Assembly: GCA_021774335.1 (NCBI GenBank)
Contig: JAJFJD010000059.1
Span: forward strand, 248,001-312,000
DNA from: Alphaproteobacteria bacterium
GTDB lineage: Bacteria; Pseudomonadota; Alphaproteobacteria; UBA8366
Direction of reading: 5' to 3'
DNA: 64,000 nucleotides
Positions 1 through 8,042 of this stretch are shown here, in pieces. Below the pieces are notes generated by a model. The model saw only the letters and a list, made by a program, of their open reading frames with translations. It searched no databases and had not been told where the DNA came from. Both the position numbers and the translations under genes were made by a program. Each line of letters begins with the position of its first letter. Within the stretch, counting starts at the first letter, position 1.

Positions 1-1127
1 CGCTCGCCCGGGTTTTCCCCGGTTTCTGGGTCCGGTTTCGTCATATAACCGCCTGGCATCACGCGGACCCCTGCTTGGGTCCACAGCCGGCGGGTCATTG
101 CTTCGCCGTCGCCCACGTCGAGCCATAGAAAGAACCCGCCCGGCGGATTGGCGAATCCCGGCGTGTTGCCGAGGATGCGCTCCGCCATGGCGAATAGGTC
201 GACATAGTGCTGGCGGTTGATTTCCACATGTGCCTCGTCCTGCCACAGCTTTTCGGCGGCCGACATGACCGGACCGGGTATCGAAACGCCGGCATAGCTG
301 CGGATCGCACGGTAGGCGTCGATCAACTCGGGGTCGCCGGACACGATGCCCGCGCGCAGCCCCGGCGCGCTGGACCGTTTCGACAGCGAATGCAGCACCA
401 TGACGTTGCGCAGGTCGCCGCCGAGTTTGGCGCAGACCTCGAGCCCGCCGGTCGGCGGGCCGCCGCGATAAATTTCCGAATAGCATTCGTCGAAGACGAG
501 CACGAAATCGTATTCCCGCGCCATCCGCACCAGGGTCGCCATATATTCCATGTCGGCGATCGAGCCCTGCGGGTTGGCCGGGTTGCAGAGATAGGCGAGC
601 ACCGTCCGGTCGAGCAGATCGCGGTCGAGTGCGGCATAATCCGGCATAAAGTCGGTTTCCACTGTCGCCGAGACCGAAACGGCCTCCGCGCCCGCGAACA
701 GCGCAGCGCCGTTATAGACGGGATAGACCGGATTCGGCATCAAGGCCAACGGCCGGCCGGGCTTGGTCCAGGTTTCGGCCCCCGGCACCGCCAGCAGCGC
801 CATGTGGAACAAGCCTTCCTTGCTGCCCGCGACCGGCAGGACATTGCGCTCGCCGTCGATCATGCCGGCGGGCAGATTGTAGCGCCGGTTCAGCCAGTCG
901 GCGGCGGCCTTCCGATAGGCCACGGTGCCCGAATGCGGCGGATAACTGCCCCATTGGGCCTTGCAGTCGTTGATCGTCTCGGCCACGAAATCCGGCGGCG
1001 GTATTTTCGGCTCGCCGACATGCATGACCAGCGGCTCAAGATCGGCCGGCGGCGTCTCGTTCTCCAGCAGCGTATCCAGCCGCCAGAACGCGTAGGCGTC
1101 CAATTGATCGAGCCGGGGATTCTTCAT
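1..1127 (-). CDS. dapC: Succinyldiaminopimelate aminotransferase-like PLP enzyme (3' end cut by window edge)
   Basis: The frame opens at an ATG and stays open to the window edge, giving about 375 residues without a stop. The start reads MKNPRLDQLDAYAFWRLD. Fold-type I aminotransferase features are visible: a GEP substrate loop near residue 38, NPANPQG near 200 and the PLP-lysine motif SLSKRSSAPGLRAG near 265. The GEPKIPPP N-terminus and overall pattern resemble the DapC-like enzymes of alphaproteobacteria, which transaminate N-succinyl-2-amino-6-ketopimelate in the lysine/peptidoglycan pathway. Substrate is inferred by family resemblance; another class I/II aminotransferase role is possible. 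No clear Shine-Dalgarno sequence precedes the ATG. The last residues lie outside the window. Confidence 0.72.
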   Translation of the reverse strand, partial: MKNPRLDQLDAYAFWRLDTLLENETPPADLEPLVMHVGEPKIPPPDFVAETINDCKAQWGSYPPHSGTVAYRKAAADWLNRRYNLPAGMIDGERNVLPVAGSKEGLFHMALLAVPGAETWTKPGRPLALMPNPVYPVYNGAALFAGAEAVSVSATVETDFMPDYAALDRDLLDRTVLAYLCNPANPQGSIADMEYMATLVRMAREYDFVLVFDECYSEIYRGGPPTGGLEVCAKLGGDLRNVMVLHSLSKRSSAPGLRAGIVSGDPELIDAYRAIRSYAGVSIPGPVMSAAEKLWQDEAHVEINRQHYVDLFAMAERILGNTPGFANPPGGFFLWLDVGDGEAMTRRLWTQAGVRVMPGGYMTKPDPETGENPGE

Positions 1128-1262
1128 GCGTGGCGTGCCGTGTGGTTGTCGTGTCAGAATCGTGGCGGTGTCGTATCAAGTCGCATTACTGTATTGCGGT
1201 GTGTCTTACTCATAGATAAAGACGCCGCAAAGTAGTCACAGCGTTTATTACCATAGTTACAC

Positions 1263-1314
1263 AAAAAAAGCGGTGCGAAGTTTAGCTTCGGCAGCCGTTC
1301 GATACAAGCACCGC
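1263..1314 (-). terminator. Orphan hairpin followed by seven T (second terminator, attenuator or small-RNA end)
   Basis: Read on the minus strand, arms GCGGTGC and GCACCGC (1308-1314 and 1270-1276) enclose a 31-nt loop that itself contains GAAG/CTTC pairs, and a run of seven T follows directly. It lies beyond the strong amtB terminator and about 135 nt before the dapC start, so it is either a back-up terminator, a leader element of dapC, or the 3' end of a small RNA. The large loop makes it weaker than a classic intrinsic terminator. Confidence 0.35.
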
Positions 1315-1360
1315 AAATCTTCGGCGCGGCTTCGTTTTAAGGGTTATTTCCCGGGTTCTT

Positions 1361-1404
1361 AAAAAAGCTGCCCGGAAGACTCTGGCAGGAGTCTCCCGGG
1401 CAGC
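1361..1404 (-). terminator. Rho-independent terminator of glnK-amtB
   Basis: On the minus strand a 16-bp stem (arms 1389-1404 and 1367-1382, one G/T wobble) with a 6-nt loop is followed immediately by six T. It lies 20 nt after the amtB stop codon. Confidence 0.92.
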
Positions 1405-1423
1405 AGCAGTGCGGGCCTTTTAT

Positions 1424-2800
1424 TTAGAGGGTTTGCGACCCGGACCCGAATTCCGGATACGCTTCCATGCCGAGTTCGGCCCGGTCGAGACCGAGTTCCT
1501 CGGCCTCGTCGTCGGCCCGTATGCCCACTGTCACCTTCAGGATGGTCCACACGATAAAGCTGACCACGAAGACGAAGGCGCCGATGGCGGCGATGCCGAT
1601 GAGCTGCGTCACCACCGATCCACTGCCGAAGATGCCGACACAGAGGGTGCCCCAGATACCGGCGACCAGATGGGCGGAAATCGCACCCACCACGTCGTCG
1701 ATCTTGAGCTTGTCGAGCAACGGCACCGCGATCACCACGAGGACGCCGCCGACCCCGCCGACGACCAGCGCCAGCAACGGGTTCGACAGGTCCGGACCCG
1801 CCGTGATCGAGACCAGGCCGGCGATTGCGCCGTTCAGTGTCATCGTCAGGTCGATCTTCTTGTAGAGGATCTGCGTCAGCGCCATGGCGGCGATCACACC
1901 CGCGGCCGCGGCCAGGTTGGTGTTGACGTAGACGATCGACATGGCGGTTGCGTCCAGCGCGCTGCCGAGGGCGAGCTGCGAGCCGCCGTTGAAGCCGAAC
2001 CAGCCGAACCACAGAATGAAGGTGCCGAGCGTGGCAAGCGGCAGGTTGGCGCCGGGCATCGGGTTGATCTGACCTTGCGGGCCATATTTGCCTTTGCGCG
2101 GGCCGAGGATGATCGCGCCCGCCAAGGCCGCCCAGCCACCGGCCGAATGGACCAGCGTCGAGCCGGCGAAGTCCGAGAAGCCCATATTGTCGAGCCAGCC
2201 GGCGCCCCAGACCCAGGAGCCCTGGATCGGATAGATCACGCCGCACAGCACGACCACGAAGATCAGGAACGGCCAGACCTTGATGCGCTCGGCCAGGGTG
2301 CCGGACACGATCGACGCCGCGGTGGCGACGAACACCATCTGGAAGAACCAGTCCGACATGACCGAATAGCCACTCGCATCGACGACCTTCTTGACCATCT
2401 CGGGCGTCGCCTTGTCCGCGGCCGCGATCAGCGCTAGTTCGTCGGCTGACGGGTTGTACAGGAACGAGAAGGAGCCGATCCAACCCGCCACGTCCACATA
2501 CATGAGGTTATAGCCGATCACGTAGTACATGATGCCGGCGAGCGAATAGAGCGCGATGTTCTTAAGGCAGATCGCCGCCGTGTTCTTGGTACGCACCAGG
2601 CCGGATTCGAGCATCGCGAAACCTGCCGCCATCCACATCACGAGAAAACCGTGCACCAGAAACGAGAAAGTGTTGAAGATGTAGGCCACTTCTCCGCTGA
2701 CCGCGGCGCGTGCCGCGCCTGTCGTCAGCAGCATGGTGCCCAGCAGAACTGCGAGCCCCACGCCGGCGCATCGCGCCATGCGGCTGAGTAAATTCGTCAT
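1424..2800 (-). CDS. amtB: Ammonium transporter AmtB
   Basis: A 458-residue inner-membrane ammonium channel. A signal-like N-terminus (about 33 residues ending ARAA) precedes the Amt core. Typical Amt stretches are visible: MLESGLVRTKN early on, DFAGSTLVHSAGG (the family signature) near residue 210 and the pore-histidine region TLGTFILWFGWFGFNGG. Length fits Amt proteins with a cleaved leader. It follows glnK by 30 nt on the same strand, the standard pair in which the PII protein plugs the channel when nitrogen is ample. AAGGGG lies about 10 nt before the ATG. A strong terminator closes the unit. Regulation is probably by the NtrC/sigma54-like sites upstream of glnK. Confidence 0.96.
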   Translation of the reverse strand: MTNLLSRMARCAGVGLAVLLGTMLLTTGAARAAVSGEVAYIFNTFSFLVHGFLVMWMAAGFAMLESGLVRTKNTAAICLKNIALYSLAGIMYYVIGYNLMYVDVAGWIGSFSFLYNPSADELALIAAADKATPEMVKKVVDASGYSVMSDWFFQMVFVATAASIVSGTLAERIKVWPFLIFVVVLCGVIYPIQGSWVWGAGWLDNMGFSDFAGSTLVHSAGGWAALAGAIILGPRKGKYGPQGQINPMPGANLPLATLGTFILWFGWFGFNGGSQLALGSALDATAMSIVYVNTNLAAAAGVIAAMALTQILYKKIDLTMTLNGAIAGLVSITAGPDLSNPLLALVVGGVGGVLVVIAVPLLDKLKIDDVVGAISAHLVAGIWGTLCVGIFGSGSVVTQLIGIAAIGAFVFVVSFIVWTILKVTVGIRADDEAEELGLDRAELGMEAYPEFGSGSQTL

Positions 2801-2830
2801 CCCTGAAATCCCCTTATTCTCAGATATTTG

Positions 2831-3169
2831 TTAGATGGCGTCGGCATCGGTCTCGCCGGTGCGGATGCGCACCGCCTTCGAGATGTCGAGGACGAAGATC
2901 TTGCCGTCGCCAATTTTGTCGGTGTTCGCCGTCGCCAGGATCGTTTCGACGACCTGTTCGGTCATCTCCGTGGTAACGGCGACTTCGATTTTGACCTTGG
3001 GCAGGAAGTTCACGGCGTATTCGGCGCCGCGATAGACCTCGGTCTGGCCCTTCTGGCGGCCGTAGCCTTTGACCTCGGTGACGGTCAGCCCCTCGACCCC
3101 GATCCCCGTGAGTGCTTCCCGCACATCGTCAAGCTTGAAGGGCTTGATGATTGCCATGACCAGCTTCAT
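2831..3169 (-). CDS. glnK: Nitrogen regulatory protein P-II (GlnK/GlnB)
   Basis: A 112-residue PII signal protein. MKLVMAIIKPFKLDDVREAL opens the ferredoxin-like fold. The T-loop GYGRQKGQTEVYRGAEY carries the uridylylatable tyrosine of the family, and GDGKIFVLDISKAVRIRTGE forms the C-terminal signature. The start is set by GAAAGGAAC just upstream and by the normal PII length; a longer in-frame reading from a TTG would add 59 residues foreign to the family. Sitting directly before amtB, it is expected to bind ATP, ADP and 2-oxoglutarate and gate the transporter. Confidence 0.96.
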   Translation of the reverse strand: MKLVMAIIKPFKLDDVREALTGIGVEGLTVTEVKGYGRQKGQTEVYRGAEYAVNFLPKVKIEVAVTTEMTEQVVETILATANTDKIGDGKIFVLDISKAVRIRTGETDADAI

Positions 3170-3251
3170 TGATTTGTTCCTTTCGCTAGTCTGATTGCAC
3201 ATGCCGCGGCCCCCGTAACCGGGCGCCGCAACGGCTTTGCCCTCTCGTAAC

Positions 3252-3267
3252 TCAAGAACCGTGCCGG
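3252..3267 (-). promoter_or_regulatory. Candidate sigma54 (-24/-12) promoter of glnK-amtB
   Basis: The minus strand reads CCGGCACGGTTCTTGA. The GGCACG of the -24 element is perfect and the spacing to the -12 TTG is exact, but the last -12 base is A instead of C. Transcription would start about 70 nt before glnK. A TGCA-N9-TGCA site lies about 85 bp upstream, the right distance for an NtrC enhancer. The imperfect -12 is the weak point. Confidence 0.5.
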
Positions 3268-3349
3268 ACGGGAAGCGCATTAAAAATCCTTTTATGTCAA
3301 ATGGTTGTAACAGCATCTCTTGCGGGAGAGAGAATCCACAAGCCAAGAA

Positions 3350-3366
3350 TGCATAAAATTAATGCA
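3350..3366. promoter_or_regulatory. Candidate NtrC enhancer site
   Basis: TGCAT-N7-ATGCA is a perfect inverted repeat and keeps the TGCA-N9-TGCA frame of NtrC sites (TGCAC-N7-GTGCA), though the inner CC/GG are absent. It lies upstream of the sigma54-like promoter in the 300-bp gap between glnK and the divergent hydroxylase gene. The rest of that gap is AT-richer than its surroundings and shows no further gene. Confidence 0.45.
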
Positions 3367-3469
3367 GCCATGAAGAGATGAACAAAAATTAATCATTGCG
3401 GCGCAGCGGCGGTTTCGCGCGGCAATTTGGCCGCTGGACAGCGGCGGCGCGGAGGGCGAAGCTGGGCAG

Positions 3470-4738
3470 ATGGCAAAGACGGCAGCAGCATCCGGCGCGA
3501 CCGATAAAAACGAAACGCTCGTCACCGATGTCTTGATCATCGGCGGCGGCATGTCGGGCATGACGCTTGGCTGTGCGCTGGCGGGCGCGGGCGTGGCCAC
3601 GGTCGTTGTCGACCGGGAAGCGCCGGTGGAACAGTTAACCGGCGGTTATGACGGCCGCGCGTCGGCGATTGCCCATGCCTCGGCGCAAGCGCTGCGCGGC
3701 ATCGGGCTGTGGCCCTATCTCGAAGACGCGGCGCAGCCGATTCTCGACATCCGTGTGGCCGACGGCCATCCGATGCGCGGGATTTCGCCGCTGTTCCTGC
3801 ATTACGACCACCGCGAGGTCGGCAACGACCCGTTCGGCTACATCGTCGAGAACCGACGGACCCGCCACGCGTTGAGCGAACTCGGCGCGACGCTGCCGGC
3901 GCTTACCCTGCTGGCCCCGGCGGAGGTCGCGGACATGGATCGCGGCGGCGGCTTGGCCGAGGCGCGGCTTGCCGACGGACGGACCATCCGGGCGCAGCTC
4001 GTGGTCGCGGCCGACGGGCGGTTTTCGACGACGCGGCAGGCGGCGGGCATCGGCGTCGCCGGCTTCCGCTACAAGCAGACCTCGATCGTCTGCACTGTGC
4101 GGCACGAACGGGCCCACGCGGGCGTGGCGGTCGAATTGTTCTTGCCGGGCGGCCCTTTCGCCATGCTGCCGATGACCGAAAACCGCAGCAACGTGGTGTG
4201 GAGCGAGCGCACCGACCTGGCGCCGGTCTATCTCGACCTCGACGACGACGCCTTCAAGGACGAATTGACCCGCCGTTTCGGTAACTGGCTCGGCGAGATC
4301 GAATTGGTCGGCCCGCGCTTTTCCTATCCGCTTGGCCTGCAACATGCCGACCGCTACACCGACCGGCGGCTGGCGCTGATCGGGGACGCGGCGCACGCGA
4401 TCCATCCGATCGCCGGGCAGGGATTGAACATGGGGCTGCGCGACGTGGCGGCGCTGGCCGAACTGATCGTCGATACGCACCGGCTCGGCCTCGACATCGG
4501 CGGCCCGTCGGTGCTGGACCACTACACCCGCTGGCGGCGCTTCGACAACACGCTGCTCGCCGCGGTGACTGACGGCCTCTGCCGCCTGTTCTCCAACGAC
4601 ATCGGCCCGGTCCGCCTCGCCCGCGATCTCGGTCTCGCCGGCGTCGGCAAACTGCCCCCGGTCAAACGCTTTTTAATGCGCCACGCGATGGGCGTGGTCG
4701 GGGATTTGCCGAGACTGGTGAAAGGTGAGGCGCTGTAG
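3470..4738 (+). CDS. UbiH/UbiF-family FAD-dependent aromatic hydroxylase
   Basis: A 422-residue group A flavin monooxygenase. It shows the dinucleotide fold VLIIGGGMSGMTLGCALA near residue 23, the DG motif VVAADGRFS near 180 and the FAD ribityl/GD motif ALIGDAAHAIHPIAGQGLNMG near 303. This is the pattern of UbiH/UbiF/Coq6 enzymes that hydroxylate the ring of ubiquinone precursors at the inner membrane. The ring position cannot be told from sequence, so no symbol is given. It is divergent from glnK and ends convergently with the DUF971 gene. GGAGG lies about 16 nt before the ATG. Confidence 0.88.
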   Translation: MAKTAAASGATDKNETLVTDVLIIGGGMSGMTLGCALAGAGVATVVVDREAPVEQLTGGYDGRASAIAHASAQALRGIGLWPYLEDAAQPILDIRVADGHPMRGISPLFLHYDHREVGNDPFGYIVENRRTRHALSELGATLPALTLLAPAEVADMDRGGGLAEARLADGRTIRAQLVVAADGRFSTTRQAAGIGVAGFRYKQTSIVCTVRHERAHAGVAVELFLPGGPFAMLPMTENRSNVVWSERTDLAPVYLDLDDDAFKDELTRRFGNWLGEIELVGPRFSYPLGLQHADRYTDRRLALIGDAAHAIHPIAGQGLNMGLRDVAALAELIVDTHRLGLDIGGPSVLDHYTRWRRFDNTLLAAVTDGLCRLFSNDIGPVRLARDLGLAGVGKLPPVKRFLMRHAMGVVGDLPRLVKGEAL

Positions 4739-4754
4739 GCGATCGCACGCCTAC
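4735..4754. terminator. Short hairpin spanning two convergent stop codons
   Basis: GTAGGCG-atcgca-CGCCTAC includes the TAG of the hydroxylase gene and the TAG of the DUF971 gene. There is no T run on either side, so a terminator role is weak; it may only reflect the two stop codons placed symmetrically. Confidence 0.25.
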
Positions 4755-5155
4755 GGGTCGCGGCTGAGGCCTTCCTCGGTCAGTATGTCGAGATAGTCCT
4801 GCCAAAGACCGTCCTGAGTCTGGCCGAGCTTGTAGAGGTATTGCCAGCTATAGATGCCGGTGTCGTGCAGGTCGTCGAACTTGATGCGGACCGCGTAGTT
4901 GCCGACCGCCTCGAGCGCCATGATGCCGACGTGGCGGCGGCCGGTGACGATGGTTTTTTGCGAGGGGCCGTGGCCCTGCACCTCGGCCGATGGACTTTCG
5001 ACCCGCAGCAGCTCCGCCGGCAGCGAGAAGGAGCGGCCGTCCTCGAAATCGATCTCGAGCCGTTTCTCCTCTTTCTTGAGGCGGACTTCGACCGGCCAGA
5101 CGACCGTTGAAAAGTCGTCCGCGGCGGCGCGGCCGGTTGGTGAATCGGTGGGCAT
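4751..5155 (-). CDS. DUF971 (gamma-butyrobetaine hydroxylase N-terminal-like) protein
   Basis: A 134-residue protein with the DUF971 pattern: WPVEVRLKKEEKRLEIDFEDG, the strand SFSLPAELLRVESPSAEVQGHGP and the C-terminal DDLHDTGIYSWQYLYKLG. The family is a small domain also found fused to carnitine-pathway hydroxylases and to Fe-S/Mrp-type proteins; its role alone is unknown. It is last in a minus-strand run with Trm112, LON and thioredoxin genes, an arrangement common in alphaproteobacteria, with 27 nt between it and the Trm112 gene. Confidence 0.85.
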   Translation of the reverse strand: MPTDSPTGRAAADDFSTVVWPVEVRLKKEEKRLEIDFEDGRSFSLPAELLRVESPSAEVQGHGPSQKTIVTGRRHVGIMALEAVGNYAVRIKFDDLHDTGIYSWQYLYKLGQTQDGLWQDYLDILTEEGLSRDP

Positions 5156-5182
5156 GGTGTTTCTGAACCTCGTATCGCGGCG

Positions 5183-5371
5183 TCAGTCGTCGAGACTGCG
5201 CGCTTCGTCGATCAGCATGATCGGGATGCCGTCGCGGATCGGGTAGGCGAGGCTGGCCTGCGCGCTGATCAGTTCCTGCGTCTCGCGGTCATAGGTCAAC
5301 GGCCCTTTGGTGAGCGGGCAGACGAGCACTTCCAGCAGTTTCGGGTCGACCTCTGCGCTTTTTGGTGTCAT
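5183..5371 (-). CDS. Trm112-family small protein
   Basis: A 62-residue Trm112/YcaR-type protein: LLEVLVCPLTKGPLTYDRET, then ELISAQASLAYPIRDGIPIMLIDEARSL. The motif AYPIRDGIPIML is diagnostic. Only one cysteine of the usual zinc site remains (VCPLTKGPL), as in many bacterial members. In other organisms Trm112 stabilises methyltransferases; the bacterial partner here is not evident. It lies between the LON-domain and DUF971 genes on the same strand. Confidence 0.9.
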   Translation of the reverse strand: MTPKSAEVDPKLLEVLVCPLTKGPLTYDRETQELISAQASLAYPIRDGIPIMLIDEARSLDD

Positions 5372-5438
5372 GCGTCTCTCTATCCTATCGCCGTATCGTT
5401 TCGGCGGGCTTCACGAATGGCTCTTACTCTTATTTGTC

Positions 5439-6095
5439 TTACTGGCGGGCGGCTTCGCCGGGCGCGCTGGAATGCACCGCCATTTCGACCAGCGTGATCA
5501 GCACCTTGCCCCGGTCCGTCAGGGTTGGCGCTTCCAGCAGCGCCTGTTTCTCCGACCCTTCGAACGGGCAGATCATCGACAGGCAGGTGACCAGCCGCTC
5601 TTCCGACGTGGTTTCGATGGCGTTCCAATCCGCCTCGATGCCCTGGATCTTGAAATAGGTCTTCAGCAGGTCGAGTAGCCGCTCGCGGTCGATCACCGCT
5701 TCTTCCGTGGACTCCATGTCGGCGCGGTAGTTCGACCAGTCCGCCACCACCGGGCGGTAGCCATCCAGCAGCGGCAGTTCCTCTTTCACGTTGAACCGGC
5801 AAAGCCCTTTCAGCGTGATCAGCAGGCGGCTGTCCTCGGTTTCTTGGAAACTCACGATGCGGCCGGCGCAGCCGGTGCGGTAGACCGGCGGATTGGCGTC
5901 CTCGCTCTCCGGCTCGGTCGGCTGGATCATGCCGATCAGCCGGTCGCCGGCAATCGCGTCAAGCGTCATGTTCAGGTATCGCGGTTCGAAGACATTGAGC
6001 GGCAGCTCGCCGCGCGGCAGAAGCAGGACCCCGGTCAACGGAAAGATCGGCAATTGGCCGGGCAGGTCGTCGAATCCGGGGTCGAATGCGCTCAT
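5439..6095 (-). CDS. LON substrate-binding domain protein (LonN-like, no protease domain)
   Basis: A 218-residue protein consisting essentially of the LON N-terminal (PUA-like) domain: LPIFPLTGVLLLPRGELPLNVFEPRYL near residues 15-41, then GDRLIGMIQP, GCAGRIVSF and LKGLCRFNV. No AAA or Ser-Lys protease part follows, so it is a stand-alone substrate-recognition-type protein of unknown exact job. The chosen ATG gives the family length; the frame is open further upstream into the thioredoxin gene but without LON similarity. The thioredoxin gene ends 13 nt upstream, so the two are probably cotranscribed. Confidence 0.88.
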   Translation of the reverse strand: MSAFDPGFDDLPGQLPIFPLTGVLLLPRGELPLNVFEPRYLNMTLDAIAGDRLIGMIQPTEPESEDANPPVYRTGCAGRIVSFQETEDSRLLITLKGLCRFNVKEELPLLDGYRPVVADWSNYRADMESTEEAVIDRERLLDLLKTYFKIQGIEADWNAIETTSEERLVTCLSMICPFEGSEKQALLEAPTLTDRGKVLITLVEMAVHSSAPGEAARQ

Positions 6096-6108
6096 GTGCC
6101 GATCGTCC

Positions 6109-7056
6109 TCATGCGAACAGAATGGATGACAATTTCTGCCGCCCCTCAACCGTGGCTTCATGGGTCGGGCCCAGGGCGTCGAAGATCTTGACCAACTCCT
6201 TGCGGGCCGCGTCGTCGTTCCAGGTCCGGTTGCGGCGGACGATCTCCAGCAGTTCGTCGATGGCGCGCTCGCCTTGGTTTCCCGCATAGGCGGCGAGCGC
6301 GAGGTTGAGCCGCGCCTCGTGGTCGTTTGGATCCTGCGCCACGCGGGCTTCGAGTTCGTCGAGCTTGCCCACGGCTTCCTGCGCCTTGCCGGCCAGTTCA
6401 AGCGTCGCCTGTACCGCGGCGACGTCCGGGTCGTTGCGCTTGTTCTCGGGCACCGTAGCCAGCAGGCTTTCGGCGGATTCCGGCTGGCCGGATTCCACAT
6501 AACATTTCGCCATGCCGGCGATCGCCGTCACGTTGTCCGGCTGTTGCTGCAATACCTGGCCGTACAGCGCGCCCGCGCCGGAGACATCGCCTTCCGCGAT
6601 TGCGGCCGCCGCGGCTTCCAGCGCCTGCTCCACCGGGGTCGGGCCCGCTTCGCCGCCGCCGGCGACGATCACCCGTTCGATGAAGGTCTTGATCTGGCTT
6701 TCCGGCAATGCGCCGACGAAGCCGTCGACCGGCTGTCCGTTCGCAAAGGCGAAGACCGCCGGGATCGACTGGATGCGAAGCTGCTGCGCAATCTCCTGGT
6801 TCTCGTCGATGTTGAGCTTGACCATCTTGACCGCGCCCGCGCGCTCGATCACCAACTTCTCCAGAAGCGGGCCAAGCTGTTTGCACGGGCCGCACCAGGG
6901 CGCCCAGAAATCCACAATGACCGGCACCTGCATGCTGGCCTCGATGACGTCGGCGGCGAACGTGGTCGTCGTCGTGTCCTTGATCAACGCGTCCCCCGCG
7001 CCGTCGGCCATCGCGCCGTCGCCGCCGGGTGTCGCTCCGCCGAGAATGTCTTGCAT
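6109..7056 (-). CDS. Thioredoxin-TPR co-chaperone (YbbN/CnoX type)
   Basis: A 315-residue protein. A thioredoxin fold (about residues 25-135) with active site WAPWCGPCKQL is followed by tetratricopeptide-like helices (for example GDVSGAGALYGQVLQQQPDN and DPNDHEARLNLALAAYAGNQGERAIDELLEIVRR). This is the architecture of YbbN/CnoX, which guards clients against oxidation and passes them to GroEL. Unlike E. coli YbbN the CxxC is intact, as in most alphaproteobacteria. The ATG is preferred over an in-frame TTG ten codons upstream because GGGAG lies 12 nt before it. Confidence 0.9.
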   Translation of the reverse strand: MQDILGGATPGGDGAMADGAGDALIKDTTTTTFAADVIEASMQVPVIVDFWAPWCGPCKQLGPLLEKLVIERAGAVKMVKLNIDENQEIAQQLRIQSIPAVFAFANGQPVDGFVGALPESQIKTFIERVIVAGGGEAGPTPVEQALEAAAAAIAEGDVSGAGALYGQVLQQQPDNVTAIAGMAKCYVESGQPESAESLLATVPENKRNDPDVAAVQATLELAGKAQEAVGKLDELEARVAQDPNDHEARLNLALAAYAGNQGERAIDELLEIVRRNRTWNDDAARKELVKIFDALGPTHEATVEGRQKLSSILFA

Positions 7057-7148
7057 CGTGTTTTCGTGACTCCCAATCTTGCCCAATTATTCAGTCTACC
7101 AGATTAAATGGCCGCTCGCTTGCCCTCTGGCAAGGGGCGGGCGCTGCG

Positions 7149-7688
7149 CTAGTCCGCGCCGAAGTCGATTACCTCGGGCGGATGGTTTTCCGCTTCCAGG
7201 AATTTAAGCAGGTCCCGGGGCGCCAGCGCAGTCGTCATGTCGTTCTGCAAGGGGTGCGCGTTGACCGGGTCGGTCGCCAGGACCCCGGCGTCCAGTACCA
7301 TCGAGGCGCGGCCGCCACGGTCGTTGATGACCCCGAACGGCGTGACCGCGCCCGGCACCACGCCCAACACTTCCATCAGCAGGTCGGCGCTGCCGAAGGA
7401 CAGGCTGCCCGATGCACCCAGGCGCTTGCGCAGCGCCTTGAGGTCGATCTGCCGTTCTTCGAGCGCGGTGACCAGCCAAATACGCTTCTTCTTGTCGCGC
7501 AGGAACAGGTTCTTCACATGGCTGCCCGGCAGCACGCCGCGCAGGTCCTTCGACTCTTCGACGGTGAAAACCGGCGGGTGATGATGCGTCGTATAGGCGA
7601 TGCCCAGCGTGTCGAGCCGCGCGAACAGCCCGTCGGCGCCGGTATGCGAAGTGGCAGTGTCGTCTGTGCCGTCCATGGCCGGTGTCAT
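7149..7688 (-). CDS. Prolyl-tRNA editing protein (YbaK/ProXp-ala family)
   Basis: A 179-residue free-standing editing domain of the YbaK/ProX family, which removes wrongly attached alanine from tRNA-Pro. Family landmarks: HHPPVFTVEESKDLRGVLPGSHVKNLFLRDKK (with the substrate lysine in HVKNLF), LRKRLGASGSLSFGSADLLMEVLGVVPGAVTPFGVIND and HPLQNDMTTALAPRDLLKFL. The pattern matches PrdX/ProXp-ala more than YbaK proper. A second ATG four codons inside is possible. It is separated from the thioredoxin gene by about 90 nt on the same strand. Confidence 0.9.
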   Translation of the reverse strand: MTPAMDGTDDTATSHTGADGLFARLDTLGIAYTTHHHPPVFTVEESKDLRGVLPGSHVKNLFLRDKKKRIWLVTALEERQIDLKALRKRLGASGSLSFGSADLLMEVLGVVPGAVTPFGVINDRGGRASMVLDAGVLATDPVNAHPLQNDMTTALAPRDLLKFLEAENHPPEVIDFGAD

Positions 7689-7811
7689 AGCCCGGATGCG
7701 GCCAGGCCGGCAAGCGCGTCGCCAAGCGCAGGTCCCTTATTCCGGGCCACGGCCGCGTGCATCGATGACTTGCTTTGCGCCCGCCAATCGGTATTATCGC
7801 GCCCTGCTAAT

Positions 7812-7886
7812 GCGGGCGTAGCTCAGGGGTAGAGCGCAACCTTGCCAAGGTTGAAGTCGTGAGTTCGAATCTCATCGCCCGCTCCA
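7812..7886 (+). tRNA. tRNA-Gly (anticodon GCC)
   Basis: A complete cloverleaf: acceptor GCGGGCG pairs with CGCCCGC, D-arm GTAGCTCAGGGGTAGAGC, anticodon loop TTGCCAA on stem CAACC/GGTTG, T-loop GTTCGAATC, discriminator T and an encoded CCA. The next 155 nt hold no gene but do contain an 8-bp inverted repeat (CAATACAA at 7897-7904, TTGTATTG at 7943-7950). Confidence 0.97.
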
Positions 7887-8042
7887 TTTTCTCAATCAAT
7901 ACAATAGGATGTAAACTGTGCACTGCGCGCAGCGTTTTCGGCTTGTATTGGGGGATGCGGCGGGAAGCAGGTGAGGGATTTTTTTGGAGGTTTTGTCTGC
8001 GGGGTTGCCGATTGATTTGGATGGCGGCTGCCTTAATCTCGG

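Noticed and set aside
3320..3346. A longer PII protein starting at a TTG 59 codons upstream
   Set aside because: The extension is not PII-like, and GAAAGGAAC precedes the normal ATG.
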